DNA from: a virus
Direction: 5' to 3' (one strand)
Length of the DNA stretch: 46,870 nucleotides
IMG/VR virus record: IMGVR_UViG_3300020205_001735
Span: 1 to 46,870 of that record
The stretch's first letter is position 1. Every line of letters starts with the position of its first letter. The notes under the pieces were generated by a model. That model was not told the DNA's origin, searched no databases, and saw only the letters and a program-made list of their open reading frames with translations. The translations under genes and the position numbers were made by a program. Positions 28,296-34,935 of this stretch are shown in pieces.

Positions 28296-30704
28296 TTAAT
28301 AATAATCAAATGTATCAAAAAGTTTTGAATCTATATTCATAGATTGCTCATTTAATTCTACAAATTTAGGGTAAACTGACTTACTTCCCAAAAGTGCGTA
28401 GCCTCCAGCAGCAAATAAATCGTATTTTGTCATTTCTTGCTTACCATCAATGTTGGCACACTCCTCTAAAATCTCTATATGATTCTCTCCTTCAACTCCA
28501 TTTTTGAGGTAATGTTCCCAACTATCAAAGATGTCTTGCTTTGCCGAATTGCTTGAGCCATCCGTTGTAATCCTACCTGGTAATGGTTTTCTGAATCCAT
28601 TCTCATCCATGTCGTATAAGAGATAGCCTCTCAAACCCCACTCTAAAAATTTCTCATAGAGGAAGGTGATATTCATCTCGGGGTATAGCATTGCTCCAAA
28701 GAACATACAAGCCTTTGCCATATCATCACAATACTCTTCCCTTCCCACATCTCTTTGTTTATAAGTGAGGACAAACTTATCTGACGCCCACATTCCTCTT
28801 GGCTTAATAAGCAACCCTGTATCTCCGTCAAGATGGTCATCCTTTTTGTAATACATTGCTCCTGCATTGTAGGACTTCTTCTTACCGCTTACCTCATGAG
28901 ATTCGTACTTGGCAGGGTCAGCTCCCATCACAAACTTGTTCATAACGGTCCAACCTGGCTTCCAAGACTCTAAGTCTGAGTCCCATTCTTTTATGTTTCT
29001 TGCCCCTGCTGGGGGAAGATAAGATATGATAAACTTACCCTCATCATCTTCAACTAATTTTACACGAGAACATCTTCCATTTTCCCACTCAAAGTTATAT
29101 CTGCGAGTTTTATGCTTTTCAAAAGTCAACTCGGTAATTCTTTTTCTTATCTTGAGGACAGGGAAAGATGAGTCTTTCGATGCCGACATGAAACATTCTT
29201 TCAAGTTCATTGGAAAGTTTTGCATCTCCTCAATGAGTCCCGTTTGGTCTCCGTTCATTTCAAAAGCTCTTCTCTTGTTTTCAAGATATGTCTTTGCACC
29301 CATTGAAACAAACTTACCATCGACATTCTTTGTTGGCTTATCTGGATCTTCAACGATAGAGTTTCCAAACTCGTCAATGAAACCATCCAAACCATCATGT
29401 GCAGGAAAGAATAGAGTTAACAATCCTGTCATTGTTTGCCCGTTATCATTCCTTTCGTTAAAACGAGAGCCGAGAATCAGCCTCTTCATCTGATCACCAC
29501 CACCCTTCTCCATCTCACCTAACGTTGAGGTTAGCAAACCTATGCCGTGTATGTATGGTCCTTGGGCGAGACACTTCATAACAACCCTCCATCTATCCAC
29601 AACGTTGATGTTGATACCTGCCTTCGGGTCTATCTTTCCAACCTCATCATGGTGAATAAAGTGAAGTTTTTCCATATCATATGCTCTCTCTCCAGATGGT
29701 CGGTGGTTTATCCAACCCTCGTGTGGAGGGAGAGAAGTTGTTCCTACGCCACCTGCCGTTCTATTTGCAGGGGCAGTAAATTGTATGGCTTCCTTTGGAA
29801 CAGAAGATCCTTCAGTCATCAACTTGAAGAAGAAAGGCATCCTTCTCAAACGCTTGGCAATGTGATCCACAAATACTTGAGTGGAGTGGTAGTCCGACAT
29901 ACTCTGTATACCTCCAAATCTTTGGATACCCATTGTTGCCGTTATGTACCAGTTCATAAAACCTGCACGAGAGGTTGCACCCTCTCTTCGGTGTTTAGGG
30001 TAAATCACTCCGTAAGCTGTTCTCTCACCTGTATCTATCGTGTACTCGCCTTTTTCTACATAACAGTCAGGATGTTTTTCTTTAAACTCATCCACACTCT
30101 TTTGCATATTAAAATAGCGAACATAACTTTTTTTCTTTTCAAGATAAACAACCTTAAACTTATAGAAAGCTTCCTGTGTTGTGTATGCGTACATAACAGT
30201 TAAGAACCACTTCCTATCTCTGTCTCTATATTCCGCTAACCCTTTTGTATTCCTTCCGTTACCAATTGGCCAATAGTTCAAGTATGTGTATTGACAACCG
30301 GGCATATATGTTGGAGTGCCATTATTAAAAAAGAAGTACCCCTTGTAGTGTCTCTTAATCTGCCTCTTAATCCAATTTATTTCTTTGGAGTAATGGGAAA
30401 CATCGTTGAATAATTCTTCGTCAATATCTTCCAACTTCACTACATCCTTTGGCTTCATCTGTTTCTTTCTACGAATAACAGACTCTATCTCAACTAATTT
30501 AGAGGGCATCTCTTGATAGGTGAACTTCTGCTTTTCGGGAGCAAGTCCGTAACCCTCAACTTTTTTTATTGCCTCATCGTAAGGCAACTTGTAATACTCT
30601 TCAAGTGTCGGAACTTTTATTTTTATTGGGTACAAATCCTCGTCATCATTGTTTACAATAATGAATTCCTCTTGTGGTTTATATTTATGTTTTACTTCAC
30701 GCAT
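28296..30704 (-). CDS. terL: terminase large subunit
   Basis: An 802-residue ATP-driven packaging motor and nuclease. ATPase: a P-loop-like segment YPKHRREGATSRAG near residues 235-248 and a Walker B-like LHFIHHDEVGK near 346-356. Nuclease domain: acidic sites in MGADPAKYES (about 592-601), FLYEKFLEW and ITTDGSSNSAKQD. The usual P-loop Lys (GKS/GKT) is replaced by Ala, with Lys and Arg residues just upstream, as in terminases that supply the Lys from an earlier position. It overlaps the preceding gene by 8 bases and is followed by the portal gene. The long N-terminus (about 200 residues before the P-loop) is unusual outside crAss-like and similar Bacteroidota phages. Confidence 0.94.
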   Translation of the reverse strand: MREVKHKYKPQEEFIIVNNDDEDLYPIKIKVPTLEEYYKLPYDEAIKKVEGYGLAPEKQKFTYQEMPSKLVEIESVIRRKKQMKPKDVVKLEDIDEELFNDVSHYSKEINWIKRQIKRHYKGYFFFNNGTPTYMPGCQYTYLNYWPIGNGRNTKGLAEYRDRDRKWFLTVMYAYTTQEAFYKFKVVYLEKKKSYVRYFNMQKSVDEFKEKHPDCYVEKGEYTIDTGERTAYGVIYPKHRREGATSRAGFMNWYITATMGIQRFGGIQSMSDYHSTQVFVDHIAKRLRRMPFFFKLMTEGSSVPKEAIQFTAPANRTAGGVGTTSLPPHEGWINHRPSGERAYDMEKLHFIHHDEVGKIDPKAGININVVDRWRVVMKCLAQGPYIHGIGLLTSTLGEMEKGGGDQMKRLILGSRFNERNDNGQTMTGLLTLFFPAHDGLDGFIDEFGNSIVEDPDKPTKNVDGKFVSMGAKTYLENKRRAFEMNGDQTGLIEEMQNFPMNLKECFMSASKDSSFPVLKIRKRITELTFEKHKTRRYNFEWENGRCSRVKLVEDDEGKFIISYLPPAGARNIKEWDSDLESWKPGWTVMNKFVMGADPAKYESHEVSGKKKSYNAGAMYYKKDDHLDGDTGLLIKPRGMWASDKFVLTYKQRDVGREEYCDDMAKACMFFGAMLYPEMNITFLYEKFLEWGLRGYLLYDMDENGFRKPLPGRITTDGSSNSAKQDIFDSWEHYLKNGVEGENHIEILEECANIDGKQEMTKYDLFAAGGYALLGSKSVYPKFVELNEQSMNIDSKLFDTFDYY

Positions 30705-31362
30705 CTATCTCTGGGAATACATCTCCTTTTTGTTCAAACTCACGAATATACTCTTCGGGCCTAATGCCTAAAGAGTCTAATAAAGTAAACTCAGTCAACT
30801 CTTCCTCTAGCTCTTTACTCTTTTCACCTTGCAGGAATTGAGTCTTTGAAGAGGTAATTTGACTCATGGTCATATTAATAATTTCTCTTCGCGTCTTTTC
30901 TGCCTGAACTATTTTAGCTTGAGCAACTTCGTCTTCAGCCTCTAATTTAATCTCTAATTCTGTATAACGCAAGAGAGCCTCTTCCGCAGACTTCCAAACC
31001 ATGTACTGCTCACCACCCATCAACATAAGGAAGTAGATTGCCCTTCTGTTCACTCCCTTAATTTTCCAGTTGAGCATATCCTTTATCACATCGTCATATG
31101 GCGGCTCAAGGTTTAAACATTGCAACGCCCACACTTTTCTTCTCTTCAAGTCAGGAATGCCTTGGCCAGGAGAGCCTAAGTCGTACATATAGATTAAATA
31201 CCGCATAACGATATCTGGATCTAACTTCTTAGGTAAATCGTTTGCTGCAAATATTATAGAGAACTTAGACAGGTCAGAGAACTCAAAAAGCACAGGTGTG
31301 CCTAGTGGTATCTTATGAATTGGGTATTTTAGTTTGTTAAACTCATTGTGTTCAAACTTCAT
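30697..31362 (-). CDS. unknown; possible terminase small subunit
   Basis: A 221-residue protein. The N-terminal half is mixed and the C-terminal half (about 120-200) is a long charged helix (LEAEDEVAQAKIVQAEKTRR), followed by an acidic tail. There is no clear helix-turn-helix. Its position directly before and overlapping the large terminase by 8 bases is where a small terminase is expected, but sequence alone does not establish this. It overlaps the GroES-like gene by 11 bases. Confidence 0.82.
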   Translation of the reverse strand: MKFEHNEFNKLKYPIHKIPLGTPVLFEFSDLSKFSIIFAANDLPKKLDPDIVMRYLIYMYDLGSPGQGIPDLKRRKVWALQCLNLEPPYDDVIKDMLNWKIKGVNRRAIYFLMLMGGEQYMVWKSAEEALLRYTELEIKLEAEDEVAQAKIVQAEKTRREIINMTMSQITSSKTQFLQGEKSKELEEELTEFTLLDSLGIRPEEYIREFEQKGDVFPEIDA

Positions 31363-31978
31363 ACGCTAAAATTTCATTGTGTCGGATGAGGTGATATTCT
31401 TCTTTTAACTTCTTGTTTAGTCCTGCCTCTAGAGGAATTCCAGCACTATCCTTTCCCAATATAATTTTACCTATAGGAGGCAACGCATCCTTTCCGTATG
31501 CACGCTCACTTTCAGGAGATGGACCGCCAACGGCAATTATTTCCCATTCATTCTCTTTATACTTCTCGTTATACATTTCAGGAACAATAAGTAAAGATGT
31601 CTTAGGGTTCTCAAGAACTCTTTTAATTAAACACCACCCATCTTGCGGAATAAATTCACCATCTCTCATTGTTAAATACACAAGGTCGGGTCTAACTAAT
31701 AAAACTTCCTGATCACCAACGTCAATAATACGTTTGTTTTTACCTTCGCTATATGCCCCTACAACCTCTCTAATTTCAACATATTTAACAAACACCTCGT
31801 CTCCTTTCTTCCACTTACCAAAGTCTTCAAAAACAACGCAGTTGGTGTTGGTCCAGTAGTCAGCCTCCTCAGAAGCTATTCTAATAACCATGTGAATTCT
31901 TTTATCTCCAATATCTACCCCATCCGCAAGGTGATCTTTTGATTTCATAACTACTGGCAAATAATTCAAATACTTCAT
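31352..31978 (-). CDS. GroES-like co-chaperonin, apparently a tandem duplication
   Basis: I choose the ATG at 31978 (MKYLNYLPVV), 208 residues; an upstream extension to 32104 would enter the terminator region. The C-terminal half reads like a GroES barrel: IPQDGWCLIKRV, then LIVPEMYNEK, a WEIIAVGGPSP strand, GKIILGKD, and a closing EEYHLIRHNEILAYEV. The N-terminal half ends with a parallel phrase (GDQEVLLVRPDLVYL) after WKKGDEVFVKY, suggesting two GroES-like repeats in one chain. Phage co-chaperonins such as T4 gp31 replace GroES to fold the capsid protein. The gene lies upstream of the packaging genes. The family call is from motif recall and is moderate. Confidence 0.75.
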   Translation of the reverse strand: MKYLNYLPVVMKSKDHLADGVDIGDKRIHMVIRIASEEADYWTNTNCVVFEDFGKWKKGDEVFVKYVEIREVVGAYSEGKNKRIIDVGDQEVLLVRPDLVYLTMRDGEFIPQDGWCLIKRVLENPKTSLLIVPEMYNEKYKENEWEIIAVGGPSPESERAYGKDALPPIGKIILGKDSAGIPLEAGLNKKLKEEYHLIRHNEILAYEV

Positions 31979-32081
31979 TTTGAAAATATTAAGTGTGTTT
32001 TTTGTGTGTGAATTGATGTACTTTTGTACGGCATCATTCTGATGCTTGATTTTTGTTATTGTGTTCTTTATTTGTGTGCAG
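31979..32081 (-). other. leader of the GroES-like gene with two small hairpins
   Basis: A 103-base non-coding stretch between a terminator and the GroES-like start. It holds two perfect inverted repeats, GCATCA-TTC-TGATGC (32031-32045) and GTAC-TTTT-GTAC (32018-32029). No TAnnTTTG box is visible on the minus strand here, so the promoter is not identified. The hairpins may be leader structures. Confidence 0.4.
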
Positions 32082-32107
32082 AAAATGGGGACAACGGTTC
32101 CCATTTT
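32082..32107 (-). terminator. intrinsic terminator after the phosphoesterase gene
   Basis: An 11-bp stem AAAATGGGGAC / GTTCCCATTTT with one G-U pair and an AACG loop lies just after the phosphoesterase stop (32111). On the minus strand the stem ends in a T-run, as in intrinsic terminators, and the structure could act on either strand. Confidence 0.75.
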
Positions 32108-32110
32108 TTG

Positions 32111-32989
32111 TTAGTGATCTCGAACTTGTGTAAACGTGGGAAGCAATAATATTGCCTCTCTACCATTATCTGTCTCATAGGCAGTATCAAATGACAGAAT
32201 GTAACCACCAATTGGTTTAGGAGGTCTTCCTTTCTCAACGTGATATCCAAAGTCACCTGTTCCGTATTCTTCTTTGTAAGCTGCCGTTCTTATGTGGTGA
32301 ACATATTTATGCTTGATATAGTACCCTCTCTTTGAGTTATGCTCTAAAGACTCTTGACCATCAATAACGTGATATAGTTCGTGAACGTGTCCCATCCAAA
32401 TGCAGTCTGCTCCAGCAATCATCACTCCCATTCGATTGTTTTGTATTACGCCCTTCGTGACAGCTCCACCGCCTCCGGTCCCATGGTAATATTTCACGTT
32501 GAACGCAAATGAAGAGTGACTTTTGTATTTCACCTGTAACTTCCACCATCCACCGTATCCACCGGCGTGAACTGTTGTCTTATTCTTGTAGTTTAATAAG
32601 TCAACAAATCTTTGGAGAGGGTCTGTCTCAGTATTTTTTACAATAGCAGTTTCATGATTACCGTAACCAATCCACAGAATATGCTCTGCGTATGGAGACC
32701 ACCAGTCAACAGCATCTTCAATTACAATGTCAATATAATTATGGTGGTTATGTTCTGGACGAATATCTTTTTTATTTCTCCGAGGGTCCCACTTTCCTTG
32801 CATAAAACAGAAAAAATCGCCATTGATAACGATTTTAATTCCGTTCTTAATAGCATCATCAAGATGGTTTTTTAACACCTCTCTCTTACACTTAGGGTTG
32901 TCCCAATGGATATCGGAAATCATAAGAAACTTATCCGTTGTTGAGCATTCTGTAACTAAAATGTTTTTGCCGTACTTAATGGTTTGCAT
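32111..32989 (-). CDS. calcineurin-like metallophosphoesterase
   Basis: A 292-residue enzyme with the full metallophosphoesterase signature: SDIHWD (residues 25-30), INGDFF (55-60), GNHE (110-113), a later HGTGGGG and GHVHE. These bind two metal ions in the calcineurin-like superfamily, which cleaves phosphomonoesters, diesters or nucleic acids. The substrate is unknown. Many phages carry such an enzyme near replication or packaging genes. It overlaps the preceding small gene by 14 bases and is followed by a strong terminator, so the two probably form a short unit. Confidence 0.92.
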   Translation of the reverse strand: MQTIKYGKNILVTECSTTDKFLMISDIHWDNPKCKREVLKNHLDDAIKNGIKIVINGDFFCFMQGKWDPRRNKKDIRPEHNHHNYIDIVIEDAVDWWSPYAEHILWIGYGNHETAIVKNTETDPLQRFVDLLNYKNKTTVHAGGYGGWWKLQVKYKSHSSFAFNVKYYHGTGGGGAVTKGVIQNNRMGVMIAGADCIWMGHVHELYHVIDGQESLEHNSKRGYYIKHKYVHHIRTAAYKEEYGTGDFGYHVEKGRPPKPIGGYILSFDTAYETDNGREAILLLPTFTQVRDH

Positions 32990-33329
32990 TATTGTGGAAT
33001 TCGTTAGATTTTAAAAGTGTGAAATACTCAACAAAAGAATTATATGGAGCGTCAATAATGAGAGGCTCTGTTGATCCTGTTATATATATTAATGTTCTTG
33101 AACCTATTGCTACTGAGCCATCGTTACGAAATTCTACATCGGCTTGTATAGCGGCAACTTTTGTAATATCAAAAATTATAGGAACAGAATCTGTAAACAC
33201 TCCTTGCCCAGGATTGCTTTCAACTTCTTCTTCGGTGTTCCATACAACGCACACGGTACTGCAAAGTACGGGAAGTGGTTTTTTATCATCCTCTTCCTCT
33301 TCTCTTCTTTTTCTGGACTTAAAGAACAT
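32976..33329 (-). CDS. small protein of unknown function
   Basis: I choose the ATG at 33329 (MFFKSRKRREEEED), 117 residues, because a longer frame to 33461 would read through a terminator and into the SSB-like gene. The N-terminus is a highly charged Arg/Lys then Glu/Asp run, followed by a compact beta-rich domain (VCVVWNTEEE; IYITGSTEPLIIDAPYNSFVEYF). The IIDAPYxxFVEYF phrase suggests a small conserved domain, but I cannot name it. It overlaps the phosphoesterase gene by 14 bases. Confidence 0.75.
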   Translation of the reverse strand: MFFKSRKRREEEEDDKKPLPVLCSTVCVVWNTEEEVESNPGQGVFTDSVPIIFDITKVAAIQADVEFRNDGSVAIGSRTLIYITGSTEPLIIDAPYNSFVEYFTLLKSNEFHNNANH

Positions 33330-33349
33330 ATGGTTAATTTTATCCAAAA

Positions 33350-33379
33350 ATACAAAAATCCCCCTAAATAAGGGGGACT
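33350..33379 (-). terminator. intrinsic terminator after the SSB-like gene
   Basis: A perfect CCCCCT / AGGGGG stem (33360-33376), extended by one A-T pair, is followed on the minus strand by ATTTTTGTATTTTT. It lies 14 bases after the stop of the SSB-like gene and is T-rich on both sides, so it could work in both directions. Confidence 0.85.
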
Positions 33380-33390
33380 TTCTTTTTGTA

Positions 33391-33729
33391 TTAGAAGGGG
33401 AGGTCGTCCTCGGATTCCTTGGACTCTCCCAGCGGAGTTTCTGCTTTTGGTGTAGGTTCATTTTTCGGTTTTATTTCCCCTGATATTTTCCAAACTTGGA
33501 GAGAGTTGTAGACTCTTCCGTTGTACTCTCTTCCCTTTAGGTTGAATTCGACTTCGATTTCATCTCCTGCCGAGAATGGGGCAATTAGGAGTGTGTTGTC
33601 ATTAATGAGTTGGAACTCTACTAACTCCGGGTACTTACCCTCTAGTTCTAGGACAAATGTTCTAACAGAAAATTTGGCACTCTTGTTTTCGGTGTTACCT
33701 ACCGATTTGATTTTTCCTTTTACATTCAT
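33391..33729 (-). CDS. SSB-like OB-fold protein (DUF3127 type)
   Basis: A 112-residue protein. It starts MNVKGKIKSVGN and continues with strands typical of DUF3127 (VLELEGKYPELVEFQL; GDEIEVEFNLKGREYNGR; NSLQVWKI), then a disordered linker and the acidic tip DDLPF. The OB-fold order plus a DDLPF tail match single-stranded DNA-binding proteins, whose tip docks replication partners. DUF3127 is common in Bacteroidota and their phages. It is the first minus-strand gene after the divergent intergenic region, close to the plus-strand replication operon, so it may be expressed early despite its strand. Confidence 0.88.
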   Translation of the reverse strand: MNVKGKIKSVGNTENKSAKFSVRTFVLELEGKYPELVEFQLINDNTLLIAPFSAGDEIEVEFNLKGREYNGRVYNSLQVWKISGEIKPKNEPTPKAETPLGESKESEDDLPF

Positions 33730-33745
33730 TGTTATATAATTTTCA

Positions 33746-33753
33746 CAAATGTA
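33746..33753 (-). promoter_or_regulatory. -7 box TACATTTG for the SSB-like gene
   Basis: The minus strand reads TACATTTG, fitting TAnnTTTG, 16 bases before the ATG at 33729. A TTG at 33776-33778 gives a 22-base spacer, slightly long. The 136-base intergenic region 33730-33865 is AT-rich and separates the two divergent blocks. Confidence 0.5.
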
Positions 33754-33865
33754 TTAATTATCTTTAAATGACACTCAATAACTTTTCAACTCTATTGTTA
33801 ATAAAATATTTTTCCAAATTTGGTTTTAACATTGTATATTCGCCAAGAATTAACACATAACAAAA

Positions 33866-34081
33866 ATGAACGTAGATAAAAATATACCAATCCCAAGCAC
33901 AAGTGGGAGAGGTAGAAAAACCGAATATGTTTTACCGGAGATGGAAGTAGGAGACTCTTTCTTTGTTCCTGGAGAAACATCAAAATACCTTGCTAAACTT
34001 TTCTACCAAAAGAAAAAGAAGAAATACGAACTAACTGCCCGATCAATGGATGGTGGAGTTCGTGTTTGGAGAGCAGCGTAA
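33866..34081 (+). CDS. small phage protein, unknown
   Basis: A 71-residue protein: a short polar N-terminus, the phrase LPEMEVGDSFFVPGE in the middle, a Lys-rich stretch (YQKKKKKYEL) and a C-terminal GGVRVWRAA. The 'xMEVGDSFxVP' pattern recurs in small phage proteins of unknown function with a compact DNA-binding-like C-terminus. It is the first plus-strand gene after the divergent region. The -33 element of the next promoter lies inside its 3' end. No clear -7 box was seen upstream; TATATTCG at 33835 is one mismatch off. Confidence 0.78.
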   Translation: MNVDKNIPIPSTSGRGRKTEYVLPEMEVGDSFFVPGETSKYLAKLFYQKKKKKYELTARSMDGGVRVWRAA

Positions 34082-34096
34082 TTTTCATTATCTTTG
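34065..34096 (+). promoter_or_regulatory. consensus promoter of the replication operon
   Basis: TTTG (34065-34068), a 20-base spacer and TATCTTTG (34089-34096) together match the Bacteroidota promoter TTTG-N19/21-TAnnTTTG at every defined base. The expected start of transcription is near 34103. It overlaps the end of the 71-residue gene and is the only promoter here followed by a long leader. Confidence 0.78.
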
Positions 34097-34101
34097 TTTT
34101 C

Positions 34102-34190
34102 GGTTCGAGTCGCAGCGAATCAAAAAACATAAAATATTAGCCCTGTTGAATAGGTGAGCCTGCGACCTCCCTGTTCTTCGGGGCATTTTT
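34102..34190 (+). ncRNA. structured leader or small RNA with complementary hairpin loops
   Basis: Hairpin A (34102-34121): 6-bp stem GGTTCG / CGAATC, 8-nt loop AGTCGCAG. An 18-nt A-rich linker follows. Hairpin B (34140-34184): 6-bp GCCCTG / CGGGGC, a 2x2 U-U internal loop, 7-bp GAATAGG / CCTGTTC, and a 15-nt loop holding CTGCGAC (34160-34166). GTCGCAG in loop A (34109-34115) is perfectly complementary to it, so a 7-bp kissing loop is possible. Hairpin B is followed by ATTTTTATC and so resembles a terminator. The ATG of the replisome organiser is only 16 bases further on. It could be an attenuator, a leader switch or a short terminated RNA of about 85-90 nt. Confidence 0.6.
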
Positions 34191-34200
34191 ATCTCACATT

Positions 34201-34935
34201 ATGAACACAGGACAAATTGTAAGAGCGAAGTCTGAAAGAGATTTCACCATGTTAAGCAACAAGTTATTGCAGGATTGCAACATCACCATCGAAGAGAAGG
34301 GGTTGCTTGTTTATCTATTAAGTCTACCTACAGATTGGGTGCTTTACAAAAAGAGTTTGCCAGAAAGAACTATGGAAACAAAAGGTACTATTGATCGTGT
34401 ATTTAAACAACTTCAGCAGAAGGGTTATATTCTTAGTGTTAAGGTAATTGACTCTAAGACAAAAGTATTCAAGGGCTGGAATCATATTGTTTACGAACAG
34501 CCGACATTAGAGATACCCGACACTAGGGAAGAGCCGAGGTCGACAAAAGCCGATGTCGGTCAAAGTCTGCCTATAGAAAGACATACTAATACAAATACTA
34601 ATATTAATACAAATACTAACATAGATACATTGGCAAAAAAAGTAAAAAATAGTTTTGTGCCACCTACGTTAGAAGAAGTGAAGGTGTTTTTTAGAGATAA
34701 GGGTTACAGAGAGGATGCCGCCATTAAAGCGTTCAATTACTACACCGATGGTAATTGGCATGACAAGAGTGGATCTCCAGTTAGAAATTGGAGACTCAAG
34801 ATGCACGTTTGGTTTAAGGATGCATACAAGATTCAAGAAGAGAAAATTAAAGTTAGAGATGTATTCGGAAGCACACACTTCAAAACTCAAGATGAAATAA
34901 ATAAAGCTGAACCAGGATTTTTCAATAAAATATGA
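34201..34935 (+). CDS. replisome organiser / replication initiator, winged-helix
   Basis: A 244-residue protein of the phage replication-initiator type. The N-terminus (about 15-95) has the winged-helix pattern (FTMLSNKLLQDCNITIEEKG, later ETKGTIDRVFKQLQQKGY). A polar linker with a TNTNTNINTNTNI repeat follows (about residues 130-142). The C-terminal domain (about 155-215) resembles the helicase-loading half of DnaD/replisome-organiser proteins (VPPTLEEVKVFFRDKGY; FNYYTDGNWHDKSGSPVRNW). The linker repeat is encoded by iteron-like DNA repeats, as in lambda O. It is the first gene after the structured leader and overlaps the primase-helicase by 4 bases. Confidence 0.85.
   Translation: MNTGQIVRAKSERDFTMLSNKLLQDCNITIEEKGLLVYLLSLPTDWVLYKKSLPERTMETKGTIDRVFKQLQQKGYILSVKVIDSKTKVFKGWNHIVYEQPTLEIPDTREEPRSTKADVGQSLPIERHTNTNTNINTNTNIDTLAKKVKNSFVPPTLEEVKVFFRDKGYREDAAIKAFNYYTDGNWHDKSGSPVRNWRLKMHVWFKDAYKIQEEKIKVRDVFGSTHFKTQDEINKAEPGFFNKI
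34587..34619 (+). repeat. two 15-bp iteron-like direct repeats inside the initiator gene
   Basis: TAATACAAATACTAA occurs at 34587-34601 and again, perfectly, at 34605-34619, 18 bases apart, in a very AT-rich stretch that continues to about 34660. The position inside the initiator coding sequence recalls the lambda origin within gene O. Origin function is inferred. Confidence 0.55.

Noticed and set aside
29585-29600. A near DnaA-box (CTATCCACA)
   Set aside because: A single one-mismatch site within the terminase gene, with no cluster around it.
29547-30203. 218-codon plus-strand frame inside the terminase gene
   Set aside because: Antisense to the conserved ATPase region of the large terminase; Cys/Ser/Val-rich shadow with no start signal.
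34102-34112. GGTTCGAGTC, which looks like a tRNA T-loop
   Set aside because: The flanking bases do not form a T-stem, and no acceptor or anticodon stem fits; the bases belong to hairpin A of the leader.
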